DNA from: Chitinophaga qingshengii | Lineage (GTDB): Bacteria > Bacteroidota > Bacteroidia > Chitinophagales > Chitinophagaceae | Direction of reading: 5' to 3' | Length of the DNA stretch: 64,000 nt | NCBI RefSeq assembly: GCF_014529935.1 | Contig: NZ_JACVFC010000005.1 | Location: 186,001 to 250,000, forward strand | Shown here: positions 53,762-61,768 of the stretch, one piece after another | How positions within the stretch are numbered: the stretch's first letter is position 1 | Layout: each line of letters begins with the position of its first letter | Notes under the pieces: generated by a model | The model's input: the letters and a program-made list of their open reading frames with translations, nothing else | Told to the model about the DNA's origin: nothing | The model's database searches: none | Position numbers and translations under genes: made by a program

Positions 53762-55246
53762 TTAAGCCAGGATCGGCGTGATCACATGTCCGCCTACGTC
53801 TGTCAGCCGGAAGGGCCGGCCCTGGAACTGGTATATCAGTTTCTCATGGTCAAATCCCAGCTGCTGTAAGATAGTGGCGTGTATATCGTTGATCGCTACT
53901 TTACCTTTAACGGCAGCGTAACCTATTTCGTCTGTTTCTCCCCAGGAGAAACCTTTTTTGATGCCGGCGCCGGCCATCCACATGGTAAAAGCTTCTACGT
54001 GATGGTCGCGGCCCAGGTAAGGCATGTCTTTGCCATCCCGGTTTTCCTGCATGGGCGTGCGGCCAAATTCACCGCCCCAGATCACCAGCGTTTCGTCCAG
54101 CAGTCCCCGTTGTTTCAGGTCCTTCAGCAGCGCGGCTACCGGACGGTCTATCTCGCGGCATTTATTGCGGAAGCCATAGTCGATCGCCAGGTTTTCGTCG
54201 GTACCGTGACTATCCCAGCCCCAGTCGTACAACTGCACAAAACGTACGCCTTTCTCTACCAGTTTACGCGCCAGCAAACAGTTGTTGGCAAAAGATTCTT
54301 TACCAGGCTGGGTGCCGTATAACTCATGAATATACGCGGGTTCTTTGCTGATGTCCATCACATCGGGCACAGAGATCTGCATTTTGTAAGCCAGCTCGTA
54401 TTGGGCAATACGGGCCACTGTTTCCGGATCGCCGAAATTTTCATATTCCTGCCGGTTGATATCATTGATGGCTTCGATGGATTGTTTGCGCAGGTCGCGG
54501 TTCATACCGTCAGGATCGGTAAGAAACAGCACCGGATCACCTTTGGTACGGCATTGTACGCCCTGGTATACGGAAGGCAGAAAACCGCTGCCCCACACGC
54601 TTTTACCGGCATCGGGTGTTTTGCCGCCGGAAGTCAGTACCACAAACCCGGGCAGGTTGCTGTTTTCCGTACCCAGACCGTAAGTCACCCAGGAACCGAT
54701 GCTGGGTCTGCCGAGACGGGCATTGCCGGTCTGCATCAGCAGCTGCGCCGGACCGTGATTGAACTGGTCTGTCTGCACCGCTTTGAGGAAACTCACTTCA
54801 TCGGCCATAGTAGCGAAATGGGGCAGATGATCGGATACCCATGCCCGTGATTCGCCATGTTGTGAGAAGATGGCTTGCGGCCCCAGCATTTTGGGAACGC
54901 CGCGGATGAAAGCAAATTTTTTCCCTTCCAGCAAGGAAGGCGGACAAAGCTGGTTATGCAGTTTCTGCAACTCCGGTTTATAATCAAATAACTCCAGCTG
55001 CGATGGGGCGCCGGCCATATGAAGGTATATCACGCTTTTAGCCCGGCCAGGGAAATGAGGCGCCCGCGGCGCCATCGGATCGGCGCTGAAATCAACCGGT
55101 TTAACGGAACTGCCGCAACCTGTCAGCAATGAGCCCAGCGCAGCGGCGCCCAAACCCGTTACACAGTCCAGCAGAAAATGCCGGCGCGTGATATAGCGCA
55201 ATGTTTCTTCATTGGCTTCCCTGAGTAGTTTATCGTGCTTCGCCAT
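53762..55246 (-). CDS. DUF1501-family exported protein
   Basis: The protein has 494 residues. The Tat-like signal RRHFLLDCVTGLGAAALGSLLTGCGSS also carries a lipobox. The body matches DUF1501, a sulfatase/phosphatase-fold group: KSVIYLHMAGAPSQLELFDYKP, HGESRAWVSDHLPHFA, VQLYDWGWDSHGTDENL, LVIWGGEFGRTPM and GRDHHVEAFTMWMAGAG. DUF1501 genes are nearly always paired with DUF1549/DUF1553 genes, as here. The function is unproven. It is followed after 16 bases by the TIM-barrel gene. Confidence 0.92.
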   Translation of the reverse strand: MAKHDKLLREANEETLRYITRRHFLLDCVTGLGAAALGSLLTGCGSSVKPVDFSADPMAPRAPHFPGRAKSVIYLHMAGAPSQLELFDYKPELQKLHNQLCPPSLLEGKKFAFIRGVPKMLGPQAIFSQHGESRAWVSDHLPHFATMADEVSFLKAVQTDQFNHGPAQLLMQTGNARLGRPSIGSWVTYGLGTENSNLPGFVVLTSGGKTPDAGKSVWGSGFLPSVYQGVQCRTKGDPVLFLTDPDGMNRDLRKQSIEAINDINRQEYENFGDPETVARIAQYELAYKMQISVPDVMDISKEPAYIHELYGTQPGKESFANNCLLARKLVEKGVRFVQLYDWGWDSHGTDENLAIDYGFRNKCREIDRPVAALLKDLKQRGLLDETLVIWGGEFGRTPMQENRDGKDMPYLGRDHHVEAFTMWMAGAGIKKGFSWGETDEIGYAAVKGKVAINDIHATILQQLGFDHEKLIYQFQGRPFRLTDVGGHVITPILA

Positions 55247-55370
55247 TTTGTTATTTTGCTATTTTGTTATTTGTTTATTGTGAAACTAACCGAACAACTC
55301 TTTCCATTTTCAATCGGCTCTTTCATCATTGGAAAAATGAATAAATAACCAAATTTCCAAATAACTAAAT
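55247..55370. repeat. AT-rich repeat units (TTATTTG/ATTTAGTTATTTGG) in an intergenic inverted arrangement
   Basis: Units such as TTGTTATTTTG and TTATTTGTTTATT on one side face AATAAATAACCAAAT and CCAAATAACTAAAT on the other. ATTTAGTTATTTGG (minus strand here) also occurs at about 35244-35257. The arm reaches into the stop codon of the DUF1553 gene at 55365. Confidence 0.5.
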
Positions 55371-58082
55371 GGTCAGAAATTCATCCAGGTTCATAATCGC
55401 ATTCGCCACCACCGTAAGCGCCGCCAGCTCAGCCATCTGTGGCGGTGTTTCTTTGCATTGCAACAACTTCTTCGCGTCGTCGGGCGATTTTTTATACTGC
55501 TGTAACGCTTGACCGTATAGCCGTTGCAGTATGGCCAGTTTGTTATCCGGTAAAGACTTGCTCATGGCAGCATGATAACCCCAACGGATACACGCTGCGG
55601 CATCGTTGCGGCCGTTGCGTTGCATGTTTTGCGCCAGTGCCCTGGCTGTTTCTACATAAACCGGATCATTGAGCGTTACCAGCGCCTGTAAGGGCGTATT
55701 GGTGCGGATGCGCCGCTGCAGGCACACTTCACGGCTGGAGCCGTCGAAGGTGATCATGGAAGGGTAGGGGCTGGTACGTTTCTGGAACACGTAAATGGCC
55801 CGGCGGTATTGGTTGCCGTCCTGCGCTGTTTTCCAGTATTCGCCGCTCCATACGCTTTGCCAGATACCTTCCGGCTGGTAGGGCATCACTGCACGGCCAT
55901 GCATGTTGCGGTTCAGTAATCCGCTGACGGCCAGTGCCTGGTCCCTTATTTCTTCGGACGTTAGCCTGAAATGCGGTCCCCTGGCCAGCAACCGGTTAGC
56001 AGGGTCTTTTTCCTGTAAGGCCGGTGTGGTGGTAGCATCCTGTTGATAGGTGGAGGATAATACGATCTCCCGTAACAATTTCTTCGTGCTCCAGCGATAT
56101 TCATGCATATACTGATAAGCAAGCCAGTCCAGCAAGGCGGGGTGAGAAGGCAGGAAACCCTGGGTGCCAAAATCTTCTACTGTTTCTACGATGCCAATGC
56201 CGAAAATCTGCTCCCAGAGGCGGTTTACCATCACCCTGGCGGTGAGCGGATTGGCGGGATCAGTAATCCATTCGGCCAGTCCCAGCCGGTTGCGCGGCGC
56301 TTTGGCAGGAAAAGGGTTCAGGGAATGAGGCACGTCAGGGGTGACAGCCTTGCCAGGTACCATCCAGTTGCCACGTTCAAAAATATGGGTGGCCCGCTGC
56401 ATCACCGGCGGGTTTTCTATCATCACCGGCACATCTTCCGGGTGGGTGTTGACCAGCGCCAGCAGTTGGGCGTTGACAGCATCATATCCCGGCTGGCCTT
56501 TACCCGGCAGATCATCGCGGAAGGCGAACCATTCTACCATACATACCGGATCATCCGGCTTCAGGGAGGTATTGCGGAACTTCAGGTACAGATCGTGTTT
56601 GCCGGTACTGGCGGGCAACGGAATAGCTATCACCGTGCGGTCGCTGGCAGGCGCCAGCGCCTGTGTAAAATATAACGGGCCGTTAAGGCTGTCCAACCGG
56701 CATTCCAGTGCGCCGCCTTTGTTGCCGGTCCAATAGTTCATCAATAGCTGTGTTTTGCCGCCGATAGCCTGTGCGGGCAGGCGGCAGCTGCCGTTATGCC
56801 GCACACCCAGGTATTTGGTATCGTACAGGGCGCCGTTGATGTAGTTGTCACAATCATGGGCATGTACTTTAGGTTCCAGCACTTTCATGAACTGTTGTAC
56901 GTCAGCTACCTGCGCGGTATTGCCATGTTGTTGTACCCATTCGCTGATACGGCTCACTTCTGCCAGGCCGATGCTGTCGTATAGCCGTAGCTTGGGGTGT
57001 TCCATATGGGTATCTTCATCGCGGGTATTATTCATGAAAGCGAGCAGCTTGTAATAATCTTCAAACCGGAATGGATCGTAAGGGTGGCTATGGCATTGTA
57101 CGCAGCCGATGGTAATGCCCTGCCATACTTCCATGGTGGTGCTGACGCGGTCCATCACGGCTGCGGTGCGGAATTCTTCGTCCTGCGTACCCCCTTCATC
57201 GTTAGACATGGTATTGCGGTTAAAACCGGTAGCGATCAGCTGGGCGTTGGTAGGATGCGGCAACAGGTCGCCGGCCAGTTGTACGATGGTGAAACTGTCG
57301 TAAGGCATGTCCTGGTTAAAGGCATCGATCACCCAGTCGCGGTACCGCCAGATATTTCTGCTGGCATCTCTTTCGTAACCTTTGGTATCGGAATACCGGG
57401 CCAGGTCCAGCCACATAGCGGCCCAGCGTTCGCCATAGTGGGGCGATTGCAGAAGGGAGTCTACCAGGCGCCGGTAAGCAGCGGGACTATGATCTGCCGT
57501 AAAGGCCGTCACCATGGCGGGTGTAGGCGGTAACCCGGTGAGGTCCAGGCTTACCCGGCGCAGCAATGTCATCGGATCGGCGGGTTTGGAAGGTTTCAGT
57601 CCTTCCTGCTGTAGTTTCTCTATAATAAAACGATCGATATCATTGCCGTTTTCTACCTTGATATCCGGTACCGGTACGGCTTTGGGCGCTACATAAGCCC
57701 AGTGTTCCCCCCATTCGGCGCCTTCTTTCACCCAACGGGTGAGGATATCTACTTCAGCAGCGGTAAGGGGCTCACCTTTCTGCGGCATCCTTTCCTTGGG
57801 ATCTTTACAGGTAAGACGGCGGATAAATTCGCTTCGCTCCGGATGACCAGGTAAAATCGCGGGTTTGCCGGACTTGGTATTGCCCAGGGCTTCTTCGCGG
57901 AACAGTACGCTGAAGCCGCCGCTTTGTTTAACGCCACCATGACAGCTGATACAGTGTTTATTGAGGATGGGCTTGACTTCCGCGCTGAAGTCAGTGCGCT
58001 TGCGCGAATGGCAGGCGGTTACCGCTATGCCGATAACAACGGACACCAATAGGGCTGCCCGGTACGTGGATGTAGAGCGCAT
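55365..58082 (-). CDS. DUF1549/DUF1553 protein with N-terminal cytochrome c-type heme domain
   Basis: The protein has 905 residues. A lipobox (AVTACHS) is followed by a planctomycete cytochrome c domain with heme motif CISCH and distal ERMPQKGEPLTAAEV. DUF1549 follows (RRVSLDLTGLPPTPAMV, SPHYGERWAAMWLDLARYSDTKGYERD), then a carbohydrate-binding-like stretch, and DUF1553 at the end (NRLGLAEWITDPANPLTARVMVNRLWEQIFGIGIVETVEDFG in part, RTNTPLQALVTLNDP). It is the first gene of a minus-strand set with DUF1501, TIM-barrel and cytochrome/LRR genes. The role is unproven; a periplasmic or surface redox complex is likely. Confidence 0.93.
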   Translation of the reverse strand: MRSTSTYRAALLVSVVIGIAVTACHSRKRTDFSAEVKPILNKHCISCHGGVKQSGGFSVLFREEALGNTKSGKPAILPGHPERSEFIRRLTCKDPKERMPQKGEPLTAAEVDILTRWVKEGAEWGEHWAYVAPKAVPVPDIKVENGNDIDRFIIEKLQQEGLKPSKPADPMTLLRRVSLDLTGLPPTPAMVTAFTADHSPAAYRRLVDSLLQSPHYGERWAAMWLDLARYSDTKGYERDASRNIWRYRDWVIDAFNQDMPYDSFTIVQLAGDLLPHPTNAQLIATGFNRNTMSNDEGGTQDEEFRTAAVMDRVSTTMEVWQGITIGCVQCHSHPYDPFRFEDYYKLLAFMNNTRDEDTHMEHPKLRLYDSIGLAEVSRISEWVQQHGNTAQVADVQQFMKVLEPKVHAHDCDNYINGALYDTKYLGVRHNGSCRLPAQAIGGKTQLLMNYWTGNKGGALECRLDSLNGPLYFTQALAPASDRTVIAIPLPASTGKHDLYLKFRNTSLKPDDPVCMVEWFAFRDDLPGKGQPGYDAVNAQLLALVNTHPEDVPVMIENPPVMQRATHIFERGNWMVPGKAVTPDVPHSLNPFPAKAPRNRLGLAEWITDPANPLTARVMVNRLWEQIFGIGIVETVEDFGTQGFLPSHPALLDWLAYQYMHEYRWSTKKLLREIVLSSTYQQDATTTPALQEKDPANRLLARGPHFRLTSEEIRDQALAVSGLLNRNMHGRAVMPYQPEGIWQSVWSGEYWKTAQDGNQYRRAIYVFQKRTSPYPSMITFDGSSREVCLQRRIRTNTPLQALVTLNDPVYVETARALAQNMQRNGRNDAAACIRWGYHAAMSKSLPDNKLAILQRLYGQALQQYKKSPDDAKKLLQCKETPPQMAELAALTVVANAIMNLDEFLTI

Positions 58083-58164
58083 GTGTTTTTCATTGAACCA
58101 CTGTAAAAATAATCGTCCGCCTTCACTAAGTGGATAGAGGATATAAGGAAAATGATGGATTATT

Positions 58165-59103
58165 TTATGATTCCTGTCTTTTTGCCCGGTATTGCGCAGG
58201 CGATTGTCCCATTACTTTGGAAAACAGCCGGGAGAAATAATAAGGGTCTTCCATGCCCAGCAATGAAGCGATTTCCTTGATGCGCAGATGGGTGAACTGC
58301 AGATATTGACAGGCTTTCTGCACTTTCAGGTGATTAAAGTACTCGATAGGGGAATATCCCGTATTGCTTTTAAACAAGGCGGAGAAATGGGAGATTGATA
58401 AATTAATGGACCGGGCCATCTGTTCCAGCGTCAGCATACGGTCCAGGTGTTGGTACATATAATCGATCGCATGATCGATGGTATCCTGTTCGGGTTTTGT
58501 CTTCCCCGGGTGATAAGAACCAGGGTAAATACAGGAGGCCAGGAAAGCCCAGAAACTCATATTGGCATACAAGAGGTTTTCCGTACGGTAACCTCGTTCC
58601 AATTGCTGATAGATGTTTTCAAATAATGCCAGCCTTTCATGGGCGAGTGGCAAAAAGGTCTGGTAACTGTTCAGCTGCTGTTGTACCGCGGTCACAATAG
58701 CATCGGCGGTATAGCCTGCAAAATGGGCCCAGTAGATGGTCCAGGGATCGGTATCATGCGCCTGGTACGCATGCGGTTCATCACGCGGAATAATAAAACA
58801 ATCACCCGCCTCGATGGGATATTCCTTTTTATGCAGCCAGATAGTGCCGCGGCCTTCCAGGCAATAAATGAGGATATGCTCCGGCGTGCCATGAGGCCGT
58901 TTCAGATAGTGAAACTGCGCTTTGGGATAATAACCGATATCGGTGATATGCATGGTTTGCATCACCGGATCGGCGGTACATTTCTCCTGCAAAATATTGC
59001 GGGGTATCACAATCGCGCGCTGTCCCTTGAAGCCTTGCCCTTTCCTGACTTCGTTTCTCATCATGAACGTGGATTTCTTTTCAATAAAAGTAAGAAAATC
59101 CAT
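58165..59103 (-). CDS. AraC-family transcriptional regulator with cupin sensor domain
   Basis: The protein has 312 residues from ATG 59103; an ATG pair at 59064/59061 (MMRNEVRKGQGFKGQ) gives a more family-like N-terminus. The cupin part (RGTIWLHKKEYPIEAGDCFIIPRDEPHAYQAHDTDPWTIYWAHFAG in pieces) binds the inducer. The double helix-turn-helix is LTLEQMARSINLSISHFSALFKSNTGYSPIEYFNHLKV and LRIKEIASLLGMEDPYYFSRLFSKVMGQSPAQYR. The organisation is that of AraC-type sugar regulators. It lies between the DUF1553 cluster and the permease gene and may control the GH2 gene. Confidence 0.92.
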   Translation of the reverse strand: MDFLTFIEKKSTFMMRNEVRKGQGFKGQRAIVIPRNILQEKCTADPVMQTMHITDIGYYPKAQFHYLKRPHGTPEHILIYCLEGRGTIWLHKKEYPIEAGDCFIIPRDEPHAYQAHDTDPWTIYWAHFAGYTADAIVTAVQQQLNSYQTFLPLAHERLALFENIYQQLERGYRTENLLYANMSFWAFLASCIYPGSYHPGKTKPEQDTIDHAIDYMYQHLDRMLTLEQMARSINLSISHFSALFKSNTGYSPIEYFNHLKVQKACQYLQFTHLRIKEIASLLGMEDPYYFSRLFSKVMGQSPAQYRAKRQES

Positions 59104-59119
59104 CAGCCCGGAGAAGCTG

Positions 59120-61549
59120 TTATTCGGCGTGAAGGTTTTTAAGCGGGTTGGTTAAAGCGGCTTTAACCGACTGAAAGCTGACCGTACAGAGGGCAATGAG
59201 CAGGGTAGTGGCGCCGGCGGCGGCAAACATCCACCAGCTGAGGTGGATACGGAAAGCAAAACTTTCCAGCCATTTGTTCATCGCCCAGCCGGCAAAGGGG
59301 GCGGCCATCACAAAAGCAATGCATACCAGGCGGATAAAATCGCGGTTCAGCATTTGGGTAATGCCACTAACGCTGGCGCCCAGTACTTTGCGGATACTGA
59401 TTTCGCGGGCCCGTTGCGCAGCCATAAAAGTAGCCAGGCCGAAAATGCCCAGGCAGGCGATGGTAATGGCGAGGATGGAAAATATCATGGCTATCTGTTG
59501 CACCCGTAACTCTGCCCGGTACATGTTGTTGAAAGACTGGTCCAGGAAACCATAATCGAAGGGCATGCCCGGCGCCATCGTTTGCCATAGCGCCGCTGCT
59601 TTGTTGATGACCTGCTCGCTGGAAGCGCCGTTTATTTTCAGCAGTAGCTCGTTGGACTGCCAGTTGGAAAGCTTAAAACACAATGGCCCGATGGCCTGGT
59701 GCATGGATTCAAAGTTAAAATCCTTTACCATGCCGATGATGGTATAGGTGTGGATGCCGTCGTCTTCGGTGGAATACACTTTTCTGCCTATAGGCTCTTT
59801 GTATCCCAGTATTTTGGCGGCGGTTTCATTAATGATCACTGACTGGGAGTCGGCCGGGGAACCTGTTCTGAAATTCCTGCCTGCAGCCAGTTCGATGCCC
59901 AGTGTGGCCAGGTAATCATCGTCGATGCCCCATTTTTGGATGTTGAAGCTGTTGCCGGCGGCTGAGGTATTTTCCCCGTTGATGTTGAGGTTATTACGCC
60001 AGGAACCGGCGATGGGTAAATAGGAGCTGGCAGTGGCACTTTTTACATCAGCGGAAACAAGCATCTCTTTTTTGAAAGCGCCGATCTGGTTACCCAGCAC
60101 ATAGGCGTTGTGAATGGTCAGCACCTGTTCCTTGCTAAATCCCGGATTCCGGTTTTGGATGAAACGGAGCTGCTGGTATACTACCAGTGTGCCGATGATC
60201 AGGAAAACAGCTGTGGCAAACTGAAACACCACCAGCGCACTCCTCAATCCCGCACTTTTAGCGCCCATCCGCAGTTTACCCTTTAATACTTCCACCGGTT
60301 TAAAACCGGAAAGGAAAAACGCGGGATAACTGCCAGCCAGTAAACCTACCACAAAAGGCAGCAGCAACAGCCTGGGAAGCAGCTGCCATGAAAACAACCG
60401 GGAAAAATCAATGGTCTTATCGGTTATCTGGTTAAACAAGGGTAGTGCAAGATAGGTAAGCCCGATCGCCATTATCAGTGACAGGATGGCCATGAATGTG
60501 GACTCCGTCAGGAACTGACCCATCAGTTCTTTTCGTGCGGTGCCCAGCACTTTACGGATACCTACTTCTTTGCTTCGCCCTGCTGAATGGGCGGTGGTGA
60601 GGTTCATGAAGTTAATACAGGCAATCAGCAGGATAAACAAAGCCACGGCGGAAAAAATATAGACATACTGTATACTGCCGGCGGGACTGATTTCGTCCGG
60701 CAGATTGCTGTGCAGATGAATGTCTGTCAGCGGCATCAGCGATAGCGTTGCTACATTCCCCGCTTTTTCAAAATCAGTGATATTGTGTATTCCAAAAGCG
60801 TGTAATTCCGGGATCAGGTAATTCACAATATACTGGCGCAGGTTCCGCTGAAAAACCTGCGGATCGGCCCCGGGCCGCAACAGGAAATATGTATAGAAGT
60901 TATAATTACCGGCACTGCCCCAGTTATAATTGAGGCTCTTCATGGAAAACAACAGGTCAAAACGCAGGTGGGAATTGGCGGGCATGTCTTTGATCACCGC
61001 AGTTACTTTGTAAGGCACTATTTTTTCTGCTTCTTTGATATCCAGCGCTCTGCCAGCTACATCGGTGCTGCCGAAATACTTACGGGCTGCGGAGGCAGAT
61101 ATCACCACTGTTTGCGGGGCGTTCAGTGCGGTATGTGTATCTCCTGCAATGGCAGGAAAGCTAAATACATCAAAGAAGGTGGAATCGGCGTAGGCGGTAT
61201 TGTCTTCCGTGATATAATCGTTGCCCTTTCTGATCAGCTTCCTGTTTTGCTGAATACAGATACGGGCATAGGTTTCTACTGCCGGATAATCTTTCTTCAT
61301 CGCCGGTCCCAGTAAATCCGGGGTAGCCACCATACTCGATTCCTGGCCTCCCCAGCGTATATGACTCTGTACACGGAAGATGCGGTCTGCTTTTTCATGA
61401 AAACGGTCAAAGCTCCATTCATCTGCTATGTACAGTGTGATCAACAAAAAACAACCCAGCCCGATGGCAAGCCCCATCAGGTTGATCAGGGAAAAGGTTT
61501 TGTTTCGCAGGAGATTTCTCCAACCAATGATGATGTATGTTTTTAACAT
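59120..61549 (-). CDS. ABC transporter permease of the MacB/FtsX type
   Basis: The protein has 809 residues. An N-terminal helix (FSLINLMGLAIGLGCFLLITLYIA) is followed by a large periplasmic MacB-like core (WSFDRFHEKADRIFRVQ, ADSTFFDVFSFPAIAGD). Two FtsX permease domains follow, each with the family phrase EVGIRKVLGTARKELMGQFLTES or REISIRKVLGASVSGITQML. In Bacteroidota these duplicated permeases export antimicrobials or lipoproteins, or signal. No ATP-binding subunit gene lies within the window. Confidence 0.9.
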   Translation of the reverse strand: MLKTYIIIGWRNLLRNKTFSLINLMGLAIGLGCFLLITLYIADEWSFDRFHEKADRIFRVQSHIRWGGQESSMVATPDLLGPAMKKDYPAVETYARICIQQNRKLIRKGNDYITEDNTAYADSTFFDVFSFPAIAGDTHTALNAPQTVVISASAARKYFGSTDVAGRALDIKEAEKIVPYKVTAVIKDMPANSHLRFDLLFSMKSLNYNWGSAGNYNFYTYFLLRPGADPQVFQRNLRQYIVNYLIPELHAFGIHNITDFEKAGNVATLSLMPLTDIHLHSNLPDEISPAGSIQYVYIFSAVALFILLIACINFMNLTTAHSAGRSKEVGIRKVLGTARKELMGQFLTESTFMAILSLIMAIGLTYLALPLFNQITDKTIDFSRLFSWQLLPRLLLLPFVVGLLAGSYPAFFLSGFKPVEVLKGKLRMGAKSAGLRSALVVFQFATAVFLIIGTLVVYQQLRFIQNRNPGFSKEQVLTIHNAYVLGNQIGAFKKEMLVSADVKSATASSYLPIAGSWRNNLNINGENTSAAGNSFNIQKWGIDDDYLATLGIELAAGRNFRTGSPADSQSVIINETAAKILGYKEPIGRKVYSTEDDGIHTYTIIGMVKDFNFESMHQAIGPLCFKLSNWQSNELLLKINGASSEQVINKAAALWQTMAPGMPFDYGFLDQSFNNMYRAELRVQQIAMIFSILAITIACLGIFGLATFMAAQRAREISIRKVLGASVSGITQMLNRDFIRLVCIAFVMAAPFAGWAMNKWLESFAFRIHLSWWMFAAAGATTLLIALCTVSFQSVKAALTNPLKNLHAE

Positions 61550-61768
61550 AGTGTTGTTTGCTGCTAGGTACCTGACCGCCGGCCAATAGGATGCCGGAGA
61601 TGTGATTGCTTTTAAATTAGGTAGATCTATATATTATAATAAAACTATGTGTTCGTTTTTAATCGTTGATTGTTCGTTTCCGGTCATCCATCTTTGTTGG
61701 TATTCTCTATAATTACATGTATTTTGTACACTTCTTACCAGGTAGTACAGCACAACGAAAACAGAACA

